From Omphalotus guepiniiformis (lineage: Eukaryota > Basidiomycota > Agaricomycetes > Agaricales > Omphalotaceae), in assembly GCA_028554645.1 (NCBI GenBank), contig JAQOOI010000075.1, positions 62,001-126,000 of the forward strand: a DNA stretch of 64,000 bases, given 5' to 3'. This document shows positions 49,553 through 63,617 of the stretch, piece after piece. Made by a program: the position numbers and the translations under genes. The notes below the pieces were generated by a model. The model saw only the letters and a list, made by a program, of their open reading frames with translations. It made no database searches and was not told where the DNA came from. Position 1 is the stretch's first letter; each line of letters starts with the position of its first letter.

Positions 49553-50281
49553 AGGTAAATTCGGCCTCTTAGTAAATGGCTCTCCTCTTATATGCACAAC
49601 AAGCATAACTTTTCTAATTTCTGACTACTATCAACACCCAAGAAAGTCGCAGTGAACGTCACGCCTAAGGACCTCAATGCATGCAACCCGAAAACACACT
49701 CTCAGAGAACGGCACCTGCATAATCATGGTCATATCGTCGCACGGATGCTGGGGAGCATTGGAAACAGTTTCCCAGTCGGCCTTCAGCATCTTCTGAAGC
49801 TGATATCACGGCAGTCAGATCAGAGCGGTATCGGAACGTTAACGAGGGCGTGGTCTTTCAAGAATTGCGGGACGTGTCTGAGGCTATCATAGAAGCGGCT
49901 AGAAGCGTAGACCCTAATATTTTTGGAGACGACAAGCAGACAAGTGAATTACTTGGCACGGGCGAAAACAGGGTTCTCAACAAGATCACTGGAAACACTC
50001 AGGAGCCCGACGCGTGGTTCAAACTTCTTAATAGCTCATTTCCATCTCAATATTCATCGCCCAAGGAATCCGACGCCCCCGAGGAACAGAAAGCAACGTA
50101 AACGGGTGACGCAGCTGCGTATGGGGAGTTCTACTTGGAGGTTGGCGGTTTAGAATTTAAGCATGTACGTTTTTGTTCATGGTACAGGGTCAAAACGCGG
50201 GAGCTTATTTCAGCTGCTAAGACAAGTACTCCGAGGAAGACAACGCTGCTGGTGGATTTGCTCAAAGACTCGGGGCAATAA
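49553..50281 (+). pseudogene. FunK1 kinase relic (third copy)
   Basis: The promoter-like leader matches that of FunK1 copy 1. About 100 bp including the start codon are missing, and the exon 1 body follows (FQELRDVSEAIIEAARSVDP, then ITGNTQEPDAWF) up to the first donor site. Then sequence jumps directly to the last codons of the kinase (AAKTSTPRKTTLLVDLLKDS) and a stop, so roughly 2 kb of kinase core is deleted. In-frame stops also occur (for example KAT-stop near 50,100). It lies beside the gag-like element, in the opposite orientation to copies 1 and 2, and more than 30 kb from them. Confidence 0.85.
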
Positions 50282-51662
50282 AGAGCTACTATGCGAGTTC
50301 ATCGACGAAAACGGCGGTAACGGTCCTTTTATCGCTGTGTGAATTCATGCTGCTGAGGGAATGGAATGGAAAGGGCAGCGCTCAAGGCATACAAAGTAGC
50401 GGGTATCGGAAGAAGAACAGCAAGGGAGCAAGTGGCACCGGATCCCAGCAGGTATCTCGGAAGAAGTCTTCCGATTCTCCCTCCAAACGGACGATAATGT
50501 CGCACAGGAAGGGAACACTCAAGTGAAGGGTCGTGAAAGATGACGGGACACATCGAAGCCTTATTATGGTGGGAGGTCAGTTACCGCGAAGAGACCCGAG
50601 TCGAGACCCAACCCCCGCGATCAAAGCTTTATAGAACATCACTTCCTACTCTCAAGCTTTGCACTGAGAAGTTTCGGCAATTGTAAAATTTTCACTCGTC
50701 GAGTGACTCATGGGATGCCGGAGCTTCCGCGTCAGGTCGTCAAGTCATTAACGACCCGCTCGCCTGGGCTATCCATAAGGTCTTCGCAGTTGCTCCCTAG
50801 TCGTCTGGTCAAATCGTCGGCGCTCGGCAAAGCTGGCCTTTCACAGATTATGTGATGATGATTCCTGTGCCGTCTTAAACACTATGTTCGTGTTTATAGG
50901 CTACTGTTTCTGAAGGCCATGGATTTTTTGTATTTGGGCACTTCAACTTCAGGAGACTCAAGCATCTGTTTTATCACTCAGCTGCACTCGTTTTCGCTAT
51001 ACGCCGCCGGCGCTGGCCCACTTCAAGTAGGCTACCTACTGTCACTGTTGACAATCTGATGCACTACGCTCGCACGGGTTGGGATGATACCCAGATGAAA
51101 TTTGATGAACATACGGCGGACACCATACGACTTTGTGGTGGAGCCTCCAGCTAGGCAAAGCGAGTCGGGAGCACTGCCCGCTGCGCACTGGAGTCATCTG
51201 CCGTCTCTCTCGGATCGTTCCAACGTCGAGTCTCACGCGCACGGGGGAGTCTCGTCAGCAACTGATACCCAGAACCTGTGTATACCTCAATTCTCCGACA
51301 TCCGAGCTAAGTATTGTATCTGTCAATTTTCCGACATCCGACGGGCCGTTCAGACTAATACTGACAAGGATCTCTGGGGTATATTATCTTTCAAGAAGTC
51401 TGGTGTTTGGACTGCGTTCTGTCTACTACGACTACGGATACGACTACGGTCCACCATCGTTCGATTCATATCTTTGCACCTATCCACCACTTGCGCAGCC
51501 CTCGACCTCAGTTCTGTCACTTTGCGCAGTATATCTACCACTGACTCCGTCTCTGTCCCCTGTCGTTATTCTTGGCTGGGCTATATAAACTACAGCTGGA
51601 GGTTCAGCATTAGCACCACTTATAGAGCACCTTCATTCACTCAGTTAATCTAATCTCTCAAG
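50282..51662. other. spacer and actin promoter region
   Basis: No gene supported up to the actin start codon. The final stretch is the actin promoter; short CTA/CGA-type repeats occur near 51,420-51,450. Confidence 0.5.
51581..51590 (+). promoter_or_regulatory. putative TATA box of the actin gene
   Basis: CTATATAAAC lies about 75 bases before the ATG at 51663 in an otherwise pyrimidine-rich stretch. Position and sequence fit a core TATA element; there is no transcript evidence. Confidence 0.6.
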
Positions 51663-53260
51663 ATGGAGGACGAAATCGCAGCTCTCGTCAGTTATTTCGT
51701 TCTGTTTGTCTAACACCTTCATTCATTCATTCCCTTACTCTCTAGGTTATTGATAATGGATCTGGCATGTGCAAAGCTGGATGTAGGACTATCCGCCACG
51801 CATGATGCACTTTGATCTGAACTAACTTGCTGTCTTTCTAGTTGCTGGTGACGATGCTCCTCGTGCTGTCTTCCCGTGAGTCTTTTACTGTCTTAGCTTT
51901 CAGAGAGAAATTGATGATGTTGCGTACTCAGATGCATTGTTGGACGTCCGCGGCAACAAAGCGTAATGATAGGAATGGGAAATAAAGACTCGTTTGTTGG
52001 GTATGCTCCTGTCTTTCCTTTTTCTTCTTTTCTCAAATTGCCTCGCTCACTATCTTCCATAGAGACGAAGCTCAAGCCAAACGAGGTATCCTCCAGCTGA
52101 AATACCCGATCGAGCACGGGATTGTCACAAACTGGGACGACATGGAGAAGATCTGGCATCACACATTCTACAATGAGCTTCGCGTAGCACCCGAAGAACA
52201 CCCTGTCCTACTCACCGAAGCACCTCTCAATCCGAAAAACAACAGAGAAAAGATGACTCAGATCATGTTCGAAACTTTTAACACGCCAGCCTTCTTCGTT
52301 CAAATTCAAGCTGTGCTATCGTTATATGCATCTGGTCGTACTACGGGTGTGGTCATGGACTCTGGCGATGGTGTCACGCATGTAGTTCCCATTTACGAGG
52401 GATACGCTCTCCCGCACGCTATCATGCGTATGGACCTCGCCGGACGAGATCTCACACTTGCTCTCGTGAAGAATCTCACGGAAAGAGGGTACCAGTTCAC
52501 GACTTCGGCTGAGCGGGAGGTAGTGAGGGACATAAAGGAGAGACTGTGTTATGTTGCACTAGACTTTGAACAGGAACTTCAGACGGCTGCTATGTCATCT
52601 GCTCTCGAGAAGAATTATGAACTGCCTGATGGTCAGGTCATCACCATCGGCAATGAACGGTATGTCAACTAAATGGTGTTGTCGAGATACGTTTCTGAAC
52701 ATTGTTATGTACTATAGATTCCGCGCTCCTGAGGCATTATTTAGACCACACATGGTGGGTCTTGAAGATTCCGGAATTCACGAGACGGTGTACGTGGTTC
52801 ATTTTCTGCTGCTTATGCACCCCGTATTCATGGAGTTCACTCAGCTATAACTCGATACTCAAATGTGATCTTGACGTCCGTCGGGAGCTGTATTCGAACA
52901 TTGTGCTCTCAGGAGGAAGCACCATGTACCCTGGGCTCTCTGACCGGATGCAGAAGGAAATCACAGCGCTTGCGCCTTCTAGTATGAAGGTATGTTACTC
53001 TGGTCTTCAGCGGGCAAAGAATTCTAGAATTGATTATCTTTCTTTCGTCAGGTCAAGATTGTCGCGCCGCCAGAACGAAAATACTCTGTCTGGATTGGTG
53101 GATCTATTTTAGCATCTCTTTCTACATTCCAAAACCTATGGGTTTCTAAACAGGAGTATGATGAGTCAGGTCCTGCGATTGTTCATCGTAGTAAGCGCCC
53201 CCCCCCCCTTTCATTCTCCCTTGGGTCCTTTGCTAATTACTGGGTCTAGAATGCTTCTGA
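51663..53260 (+). CDS. divergent actin paralogue
   Basis: Nine exons (introns 51687-51745, 51783-51841, 51876-51931, 52001-52062, 52660-52717, 52790-52844, 52990-53051, 53191-53249) give 375 residues, the standard actin length. It has nucleotide-site motifs ([28 protein letters not shown]), [26 protein letters not shown] and the C-terminal AIVHRKCF. Compared with canonical fungal actin the D-loop is changed: Gln40 for His, Ser42 for Gly, Asn49 for Gln, Phe53 for Tyr. Further changes occur in [13 protein letters not shown] and the [15 protein letters not shown] segment. It should bind ATP and fold as actin, but polymerisation partners may differ. Exon 1 is only 24 nt and exon 9 only 11 nt. Confidence 0.93.
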
Positions 53261-53533
53261 TTTGACAACTTCGTCATGATCTTTCACTGGTCATATATAG
53301 GATAGTGAATAAAATGTATGGGATAATACATCGATAGTTGTTCGGACGTTTCCGTTTAAATGTTGTGGTTTGGAACAAGAGTCAGAAATACAAGAGGCAT
53401 CACATCCAAATCACTTTTGGATGAGAAGAGTCAACCTATCATAGTAAACGTTATCTTCTCTTCACTTTTTATACACTTTGAACATCTTTGAACATTCATG
53501 ACTTCAGAATAAGCAGTAGGCCATGTGACACTC

Positions 53534-54981
53534 TTATACCAGCTTTTCAATCTCGCTTAGAGACTCTGGCAGGTTCTCCCTAGCTTCGACTTCCACCACC
53601 ATGGGCCCAAAATGTCGCTGGCTGTCGTCGAAAGATAGGGAGTGCGTTTTAGTGTTCGCTTTCTCCCCTAGGGATAATGTGTCACTGGTCTCGAGGTTGT
53701 TGTTCATGTGCCGGTTCGCATGAGCATTTACGATGATGAGCGTCGAGACGATGCCCTAGGCGTTCATTTGTCAAAACAGTGAGCGTTTTAAGTATCAATC
53801 TCACTAACCATTAATTGCGTGAGGGAGTTGAACACAATGACCTTAAGCGGAGGATATAAAGTAAGTATCGTTTACCGACGAGTGTAACAAAGAGGAGCAT
53901 ACGCGAGCATTCAATTCCAGGCAAAAGAGGACTAGCACGACGATTAAGCAGCTCGTGATGAACAGGCTGGATGCCACACTACACAGTGTAATCGTTTCTT
54001 TCTTTTGAACAACGGAAGTATAGCAATAAAACTTTGGACTCACATCATACTGAAGACCCTCTTATACACACGCGTTGAACCTGATGAAATGATGCCGACA
54101 TCCCTCCAAACTTGAAAGATTTTCGTAGCTAGATGGTTAACATTCCCACATGAAGCAAATCTAAAGGGACATGACATACCTATCAGGCCCGACACGCTCA
54201 CGTTTGTCACTATTGACAAGATGAACATGGACGCTCCCACTCTGAGAATCTTGCCACCGTAAACGACTTCGTCTGGAGGGAGCTGGGTGAACTCATATAT
54301 CGTGAAATAGCCGCATACTATGTATTCCAGAGATTAGTTGTCAGTACCGCAGATTTTGGAACGAGGAAGCAGAGCAATCTTACTTGAAGTAGCAATTAAC
54401 AGTAAGACAGGTAGAATGATAGCTTTGGCGCCATGTGGAGACCAGACGAGGTAACATCGGTATATCTTTCGGGAACGTCAGCTCAGGAACTTGTCTTATC
54501 AGATGAAAGCGCTTACCACCAAAGCATCTGCCACAATACTTGAAAGAGAGAGAGGATTCAAAAGGGAGTAAGTATTAGAATTACAAGGCTTGAATTCAAC
54601 TCGGCCCCTTACTTATCCGTAACATAAACCGCCTGTTTAACGGTGTCTATCCCGTTCCCAAGCCTCGCTAGATACATCTCCGCCCCACAAGGGATATCCT
54701 GATACTTGACAAACGCCACCCTTGCTCTCACCCATTCGGCTCCAATGTCCGTAGTCGACAAGAGGAACATCAAGATCACTACAATAGGTATGATTGGTTT
54801 GACGCGCATTGAGGGAAGTCTCCGCAAGCCTTTAAAGTCGAAGAGGATGTAGATGCATTTCACGAAGAGGCCAAAGTATACACCTATACCAAGCGTTCGG
54901 TGTAAGTGTAAGTACGCATAATGAAAAGTGTTTTTCTCGACGTGAGCACAGACCATATAGTATCAATACGATCTTCATCAT
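53534..54981 (-). CDS. seven-TM membrane protein, basidiomycete orphan family
   Basis: Nine exons (introns 54884-54953, 54539-54612, 54466-54516, 54318-54383, 54129-54179, 53979-54043, 53842-53902, 53756-53808) encode 318 residues. Seven hydrophobic segments can be counted, including IVLILYGVYFGLFVKCIYIL, KPIIPIVVILMFLLS, AKAIILPVLLLIATS, GASMFILSIVTNVSVSGLI and VIVFNSLTQLMGIVSTLIIV, followed by a polar cytosolic tail rich in Ser and Glu. The motif IYRCYLVW after the third segment recurs in a large Agaricomycete family of unknown function. Exon 3 is only 22 nt. A further upstream exon cannot be excluded. Confidence 0.75.
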
Positions 54982-55771
54982 GAAAACCAAATCTGTGGTA
55001 AGCAAACATGTTGGTTTACGATAACAACAGCTTTGACCACCCCGACTCAGCTTGCGTTCTCGCTCCTCGAGTCAGGTCGGTCAGTACTTACTGGGAGAGA
55101 TGCGAAAGTTGCCTGGCAGATGCGAGAGCATTAGTGATTGTAAAGAAATAAATCGGCATTATTATATTCAAGTTGCCTCGACAAGTGAAATATCGTGCTT
55201 TGACATAATCAGAGGCTGTTTGATTGATGATCTCTAGCTCAAGCTGCCAGGGTTTGATCTAGCGTTATTCGCGCGTCTGGAAGGATGAAAGCACTGAGAT
55301 TTGCCTCTGAGTGGGCTCAAAACCTTTCGCAAATCCTGTTACTTATACCTTTGCCGCCCTCACATTGAAACTTAACCGAACTCAGTCCAGCAACAGCAGT
55401 TCCACTGAGTTCCAATACCAACTTCGATAATAATTCACGTAAGTCAACAATTAACAGCTCGGATAGCTCGGAACAGCGGGCCAACACCCTCAAGAAATTT
55501 TTCATACAGCATAAGATGTACCATAACCTATACGGTATCAGAAGAAATGCATGGATGACTCATAAAGAACTTTACTCGCGGATCATAGAACGGCAGGGAG
55601 GAGACAGCAGCTACAGCACAACAGCACAATTCAACCCCAGCGAACGACAACTACAATTCTTTCATCTCCATTCCCAAGGAGCATCACAAACGTTGCACAA
55701 AGGAAGAAAGAAAAAACCGAGACGACAGTCGTACGATAACGCGGAAAAGTTTTTTAAAAAAGAGGAGTTAT
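54982..55771. other. spacer
   Basis: Upstream region of the 7-TM gene and 3' flank of the uL4 gene. The plus-strand frame at 55516-55794 is low-complexity and unsupported. Confidence 0.5.
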
Positions 55772-57296
<1,525 letters not shown>

Positions 57297-57602
57297 CTCT
57301 TCGTAATCTTCTTGTTTACACCCTTTGGGGCCCTTGAGATTTTAGTATCAGCTCTTGTGGGTTATGCTTGTTTGGATGACCAGTCGAGATTTAGGCTTTT
57401 GCCGAGAAACTATATAGCTGGATAGAAGGTATTGATCAGCAAGTACAAATTAGCCGGTCCAGCTCCGGGCCGGAGCAACACCACACACCACACAGCAAGT
57501 CCGGCTACATGAATACCTTATTGCGCAGCGAATACAATCGGATCTAATTAGATACAGTAAAAATACAAAAATACAGCATGTCTGCTGTTTAAAGCAATTA
57601 CA
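57297..57602. other. RPL4 upstream region
   Basis: Promoter side of RPL4 and 3' flank of the F-box-like gene. It has a CA-rich run near 57,478-57,498. No gene. Confidence 0.5.
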
Positions 57603-58993
57603 CTATACCCCAACACAAATCATCAACGTCCCAAACCTATTCAACGTTGTAACGCCACACCCAACGTGATCCTCCACCGCTTTCCTCGTCTTCTCCGAAA
57701 CACCATGTATCATGAACAACACTTTTCTCTCAGCATGTATCTGCCCAGTATGCTCAGAGCTTTCCTTCAATCTCCCATTCAACTCATTCCAGTCGACAGC
57801 ATTCGTCCCAAAAATCTCATGCACCTGGCAATACGGTAGATCGATTATCACATATAACCTTCTCAAATTCCTTGATGTAGCATCGAGTATCCGCGCGAGG
57901 GATTTGAACGTAACACCTATACCGATTGAAGCACCGACGTCGATGCGTAACGTGAAGCTCTTTAAGCGCGGGAGATAATCTAGACTCGAAGGGTCGAATG
58001 AGGATGGGAAGTTGTCCTTGTGTAAGACTGGATGAATAGATCATAGTTGGTAAGTATCCTCGCTCCCATAGAAGATTGTTACATACAACGTGTCAAGAGA
58101 TCTACCTCCTCCAATGTTCCCGCAGCTTTCTTCCAAAGCGCCCTCAACGATTCATCTTCAAACGATGTCTTGCATAAATTCAGCGTTAAAGCTCTCAAGC
58201 AGGTCACATCTACCTCGGCCTGGGCATCAAGTATCAGCCTCGCCAACGGGGCATTTGAATACCCCAGCTCCAGCGACTCAAGCGTCAGGCGTGGGGACCT
58301 CTGTTTCCGTTTCTGCACGCGGCTACCTGCCACTGTAGCGATCCCAAAATCCCTTTGCACCGCCTTATTCAGCGATAGATGCCTCAACGACTGACACCCG
58401 CTCAACATCCTCAGCAGTTCCTTCACCGACTGATCATCCATAATCGAATCAACCTCAAGCGAGATCACAGGACTCAACACTCTCTCGAACGCCTTCTTCA
58501 ACTCCACCGAGAAACAATGGAACTGGAACTGCACACCCACAGACTTCAACTCCACTTTCTCCAAGTTCGAGAGTGAATTGAGGATCGACGGGAGCGTTCG
58601 TTCGCGATAAATCCACCCCAAATTCATCGCATCCCACCACATGCTCTCCGCATCACCTTCCCCAGGGTTAATAGACGGAATATCCCACCCATTCACGTAG
58701 TCCTCAACAACCAACTCCTTTACCAACCCCGCCAACCTAGGCGACTTCTTCAACAGCTCATAGAAAGTCCTACACGTATTGTCGACTCCTGTTCGTAACG
58801 GGCATTTCCAACAAAGGACAATCCTAGAGAATATGATCGCTTGACTGCGAGCGAGTGTACATCGCGAGACGGTTGTAAGCAGCTTGAGCGTTGAAAAGTC
58901 TCCGACAAAATGATCGATGATGGAGTCTATAAGCTCCTGAGGAAGCACTGGGACTGGTTTTATCGGTGGTACATAGAGCGTGGGCGTGGGCAT
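57603..58993 (-). CDS. F-box-like/leucine-rich hypothetical protein
   Basis: Two exons around intron 58028-58086 give 443 residues. The N-terminus PVLPQELIDSIIDHFVGD and following residues look like an F-box-like helix set typical of mushroom F-box proteins; the rest has leucine-rich irregular repeats (LEKVELKSVG, LRHLSLNKAV, LESLELGYSN, LKSFTLRID). Such proteins usually recruit SCF ubiquitin ligases, but this one is too divergent to assign a target. The donor GTATGT at 58086 is preferred over an earlier in-phase GTTGTA. Confidence 0.7.
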
Positions 58994-59311
58994 GATAGTC
59001 TGGGGAAGGAAGGTAGAACCTATCTGTTGTACTTATATATACCCATTTTCCCTTATCAAAGTCGCATGATCTGCATGTTTACATCAGCATATTCCTTGTT
59101 TGGTAACCTATTAACCTTCTTTGGCGGTTGTATGTCACCACGGGAACAGAATGTGGCGCTCAAAACCGGAGCATACATGCAACTTGAATTGTATGCAGAA
59201 TGGTGCGTTCCGAATCATCGGAAACATATACCGACAAGACTGATTCAGATGTCACGACCAATTGAGCAGCGAATGATTTGAGACTATGGCATTTGTACAG
59301 TCTGGGAAATA
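58994..59311. other. spacer
   Basis: Upstream of the F-box-like gene and downstream of the hydrolase. The plus-strand frame at 58910-59281 shows no family and is not counted. Confidence 0.5.
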
Positions 59312-60643
59312 CTACGCAGTACCAAATGCCTTCACTAAAGCACCTGCAGCATCCGTGATGAGCTGTGCACCAAGTTTAACAGCACTAGAAAGAAAGGTAA
59401 GCATTCAGGCCTTAAACCGAGAAAGAAATTAAAAACTCACGCTGTAATCAACGTTTGAACAAGAAAGGAAGATTCAGCCCATCGAAGCACAATTCAAAAA
59501 CAACCAACGTACCATCCATGGCCATAATAGGATGCGGTCCTCCCTTATACACGACCGTCTCAACCTCCTTCACTCCCGCCTCCTTCAGCTTCTCTCCATA
59601 CTTCACTCCCTCCTCTTTAAGAATATCAATCTCACCAACACCTATCCACGCATTCGGAGTCTTCGCCAATAGCTCCGTCGGCGCAAAAAGTGGCGAAGCA
59701 TCCCATTTCGTCCAATCCTCCTTATTCGGAAGGTAGTTGTTCTTGAACCAGGTCATACGCTCGGGCGTGAGCCACGGAGTGTACTTGTTCTCCTCCCAGA
59801 GTCCACTGGGTTCGTCTGTAGCGGTGTTGTCGGTGACTGGAACGATGAGAAGCTGGAGGACAAGTGGGAATGGTAATGCGGGAGTGAACGATGGTTCAGC
59901 GGCTTTGAGTGCAAGAATAGCAGCGAGGTTTCCACCGCTAAGTAAGAGATGGAGGATGTCAGTAAAATTGCGTAAGTCCCTGGCTTGCTGAGAGAACTTA
60001 CCTAGAGGAGCCACCTACGGCGATTTTGCTCAAGTCGACGTTAAGCTCAGATTTACCGTTCTTGATTACCCATTGTAGAGATTCCAGGGCATCGTCGACG
60101 GCAATGGGGTACGTATGTTCAGGAGCTAATCGGTAATTGACGGAAATTACAACGCATTTGGCTCCTGTACACATAAGTTAGTTCCGGGCTCTGACTGCCT
60201 CCGAGGCATATGGGGATTTCGGAACTTACGGACACACATGTTAGTCGCGAACGTAGTTTCGCTCGCGATAGTACCAAACGTCCAACCACCTGATACATTG
60301 TATCAATCCAATTCAAATCATTCACTACTGGACGAACACTATACACACCTCCATGGTAGAAAATGAACACTGGCCAACCTGCACTAGGTGCTTCTCCCTC
60401 CGGCGTAAATGCCCGCATATTAGTATAGCTCAAATCAAAATCCTGCGTCTTCCCAACTTTCAAAGGATCCGATGCACCTGGTACTGCAGGTGCATTCCGA
60501 AGTGCAGGATCCCAAGGTAGAGTATGAGGTGGTGTGATGTATTGGATGACTTTATTGTGGAACTCGACGTACTCCGGATCGAGCTTGGATATCATAGATG
60601 GATGAAGGGGCTGCTTTGGTGTTTGGTTGTTGGAGCTTGCCAT
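59312..60643 (-). CDS. alpha/beta hydrolase (HSL-like, fold-3)
   Basis: Exons 60643-60349, 60289-60230, 60164-60002 and 59937 onward. Family marks are the oxyanion motif HGGGWTFG, the nucleophile elbow GGSSSGG, Asp in VGEIDILKEEG and His in KGGPHPIMAMDG, a complete Ser-Asp-His triad. Enzymes of this type are lipases or esterases, or act on small esters; the substrate here is unknown. The C-terminus is uncertain: read-through after 59513 ends at 59448, while a donor within it (GTGCTT) joined to an acceptor near 59387 would end at 59312 with AVKLGAQLITDAAG. No signal peptide. Confidence 0.82.
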
Positions 60644-61096
60644 GATGGATGCAGGGGGAGGAGTTTTAGAGATACGAGATGGAACATTTTATTTATACAA
60701 GTGCATTTGAATAGCCAGTCGCGATTGGAGATAGCGATCAAATGGGAAGCCGGTCCGGTGCGGCCCGAGGAGGACGGACGCGGTCGCTTTGCCCCGGCGG
60801 GCGCTTGCACCTTTGCCACTTCCACCTCTGCCAGGCGGGATTTACAGTTTCCATCCCATGGCATACCGTATCGCAGCCACATTCAAGACGCGTTTCTTTC
60901 AACTCATGCCCTCAGACACACAGCATGCACTGTCAGCTGCAGATCCATCTTACACTCAGCATGGTTAACAGGTTTTTACAACGTGTTTCTCTCATACTTA
61001 ATGTAACCTGCAACGGGCTCAAGTAGTCTCCGTACGAACCAATCGCTATATACCTACCTCTCATTCCCAAACCCATAACTTGCGCGTAGAACAATC
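60644..61096. other. divergent promoter region, hydrolase / CxxC-finger gene
   Basis: The two genes start outward from here. No coding exon supported. A GC-rich run is visible near 60,755-60,830. Confidence 0.5.
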
Positions 61097-62306
61097 ATGG
61101 CCACTAAATTCGGACAGGCAACCCAGAATGCTGCACTCTGCGATGTGAGTTAACCTGTGCTAGAGCTGCGTACTTGATTTTGACGTTTAGATACGATGGG
61201 TGGGTTCTATAGTTTTGTCATTCGAAGCAGAAGTTTCCACCGTACCACTACTGCTCTAAGACCTGCGCGGCTCAAGCGGGAAACCCTAAAGCAGGAGCAA
61301 TGCCAACCGTTGGAGGTCCCCAGGGTTTCGTTTCAATTCCTTCGTTCAACAAGGCCCCTGCATCAACGAGTACTCTTTGTAACGTGCGTTTTCAAAAACG
61401 AACTTATTCTTACATAGTGGACGTCTACTTACCCGAGGGTTGCATTCACAGTACTGCCAGAAGAACCCTAAACATCCCGGACACGATTTCTGCGGTAAAG
61501 GGTGTGCTTCAAAGGCCAAGTCCGGCAGTGGAGGCCCACAGCCTGCGATCAATAATATTCCCAATCCAGCTGCGCCGGTCCAGAACTCGACATCCAAGAA
61601 ACCTTTCAAGGCCTCGAACTCGAATAATGGGTTCCAAGGAGCAGGAGCAGGAGCAGGAGGACTCGGAGCGGGGAACGCTAATCCAGGAAGTGTAGATCCC
61701 ATGCAGATCGCGAGTGAGTCTATAATTCCCGCTGTTGTACTGTATCTCGACGCGTACTCATGTCACTTGGTGGGTTACGTAGATCTCGTCGTGCAGCAAA
61801 TCCAGACTCTGTACCCAAACGGGACAATGACTGCTCAAGCGTCTGCTACCACTGGTGGTGGTGGGCCGCTCAACACGATCGTGACTGCCACGAAGCAATT
61901 GTTGTCCCATGGAACGACCAAGGGCGTGAACACAGGTTTCGCTGCTAGCGGTGGCAATCCAAATAAGACTGGTGTCGGTGCCCAGACGTACTACCAAGCT
62001 GAACCAGCCGAATGCCTTATACCAGGTTGCGAGCAACCGGTGTACGTCGATGCGAACGGTTTTAAATCTAGTGCTTATTGCTCTATGCGTCACCGGGAGT
62101 GAGTTGACATTTCTCTTTTCTGTACTCCGCATATACTGAGGACCATCTCGTTTTTTTTTAGGGAAGCGGTGACATATGGACTGGTCGAACCTTGCATATT
62201 CTGCTTGAAGCTGCCGCAGAGCGAGAGTGATTACTTTTGCAGCAGGGAGTGCAGGGAGGACTCGATGAATAAGCAATTGGTCGATAGTGACAGCGACATA
62301 GAGTGA
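61097..62306 (+). CDS. CxxC-finger protein related to the PARP-like gene
   Basis: Five exons (introns 61145-61212, 61384-61451, 61714-61782, 62099-62161) give 313 residues. Cys modules are LCDFCHSKQKFPPYHYCSKTC, LCNYCQKNPKHPGHDFCGKG-C, a CLIPGC...YCSMRH module and PCIFCLKLP...YFCSREC. The first two introns cut LCD|FC and LCN|YC exactly as in the 23-kb gene. No PARP or other catalytic domain follows; the protein ends in an acidic DSDSDIE tail. A Gly/Ala-rich linker separates modules 2 and 3. It probably binds metal and perhaps another protein; function unknown. Confidence 0.8.
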
Positions 62307-62698
62307 TTATGAAGATGAACGGTGAAAGGTGTATTTAATGCTACAATAGTTCCATGTATGATACAGAGAGGCCTGAGGTAGTAATCACAATCAGTGATAT
62401 ATAATGCGATGCGATAGGAAGAGAAGTAGAGTGAATGATTGGATGGAAGAGTATTAAGGTAACTTTGCGCAGGATGAAATGCACGGAGTTGAAGAGGAGG
62501 AAAAGATTATTATTAAATTAAGAAGTGAGAGCATAGGATGTGATAAACAAAAACAGGAGCAGATGAGGCAGTGAAGGAAGAACAGGCGCAAAAAATGAGA
62601 TCTAAGGCACTGACAAGGGTATAAAAAACCCCATCGATTAGTTGAGAGAAGTAATTTTAGACAAGACATGCTGGAAAGTCGCAAGAAGAGTAAATGAG
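62307..62698. other. convergent 3' spacer
   Basis: Lies between two converging genes. It is A-rich and GA-rich without coding signal. Confidence 0.5.
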
Positions 62699-63617
62699 TT
62701 AGCTCCACGTCGATCTAATAGTGTAAGGAGCTTGAGGCGTACCAAGAATAGGGCTCGTAGGTGCAGATCTGGATCGTGTAGGACACGCATGGAAAAAAAC
62801 CGCGCGGCGAGTATTGAACGTATCCCCGCACTTCTTACACTCGTGCATTCTAAAACGCTTACATGTCAATTCCAAACGAAAGCAAACGAAAACGTGAAGA
62901 GTACTGACTTCTCAAGGTGAATATCATGCAGATGTAAATGATACGCCAAAGCATCTACATTCGCCAGAGTATCGCGGCAATACCGGCGGGGACACACCAT
63001 CGGTGAATCTTCTCTCAACCCAAATCTGTGCATTTCCTCAACAGCTTCCTCGCGCTGAAGAAAAAGGAAGCAACCATAGTTGAATACTGTGCCCTAAATG
63101 ATCGAAGGCATGCGGCGGAACTTACATGTCTTGCTACAGCGACCGCGCGTGAAGGACGGTGTTTGAGAACCGGCTCGATTACTGGGCTCGTCGGAACCGA
63201 CCATTCATTGGAATCGGAGTCATCCCAGTGACTTTCGTCTGTTTCAATGAGTGTCGATGGAGAGGATGGGGATGGGGACGAGGAAGGTGAGGAGCAGAGG
63301 GTGCTAGAGGAGCGATCCGTGTCTAGGTCTAGTTTTAGGCCCGCACGGAAGCGTCGAGCAATCTCTTGCGCGGGAGATAGAAGTAACTCGGTGTCGGTGT
63401 TCCTCTTCAATCGCCGATTAATGAACGGCTCAACAGGCGCTCTGAACATCCACATACTCTCATCATCATCTATGTCTTCTCTCCGCGCCGCCTGAGCCTT
63501 GAACTGTGTAGCCAAGTCGAGAGTAGAAGGGAAAAATGTGGCATGGCGTCTCCTCACTACTTCATCATCCCGACGGTGAATGCTGTTGAACCCTAATTTG
63601 ACTCGAGGAATAGCCAT
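62699..63617 (-). CDS. small C2H2-like zinc-finger protein
   Basis: Three exons (introns 63055-63125, 62850-62908) give 262 residues. The first exon is Ser/Asp/Glu-rich (SSSPSPSSPST) after MAIPRVKLGFNS. Two finger-like units follow: CPRRYCRDTLANVDALAYHL-HLHDIH, and CKKCGDTFNTRRAVFFHACP. Without the splicing the fingers are out of frame, and both introns have clear GT-AG edges. A role in DNA or RNA binding is inferred only from the fingers. Confidence 0.72.
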
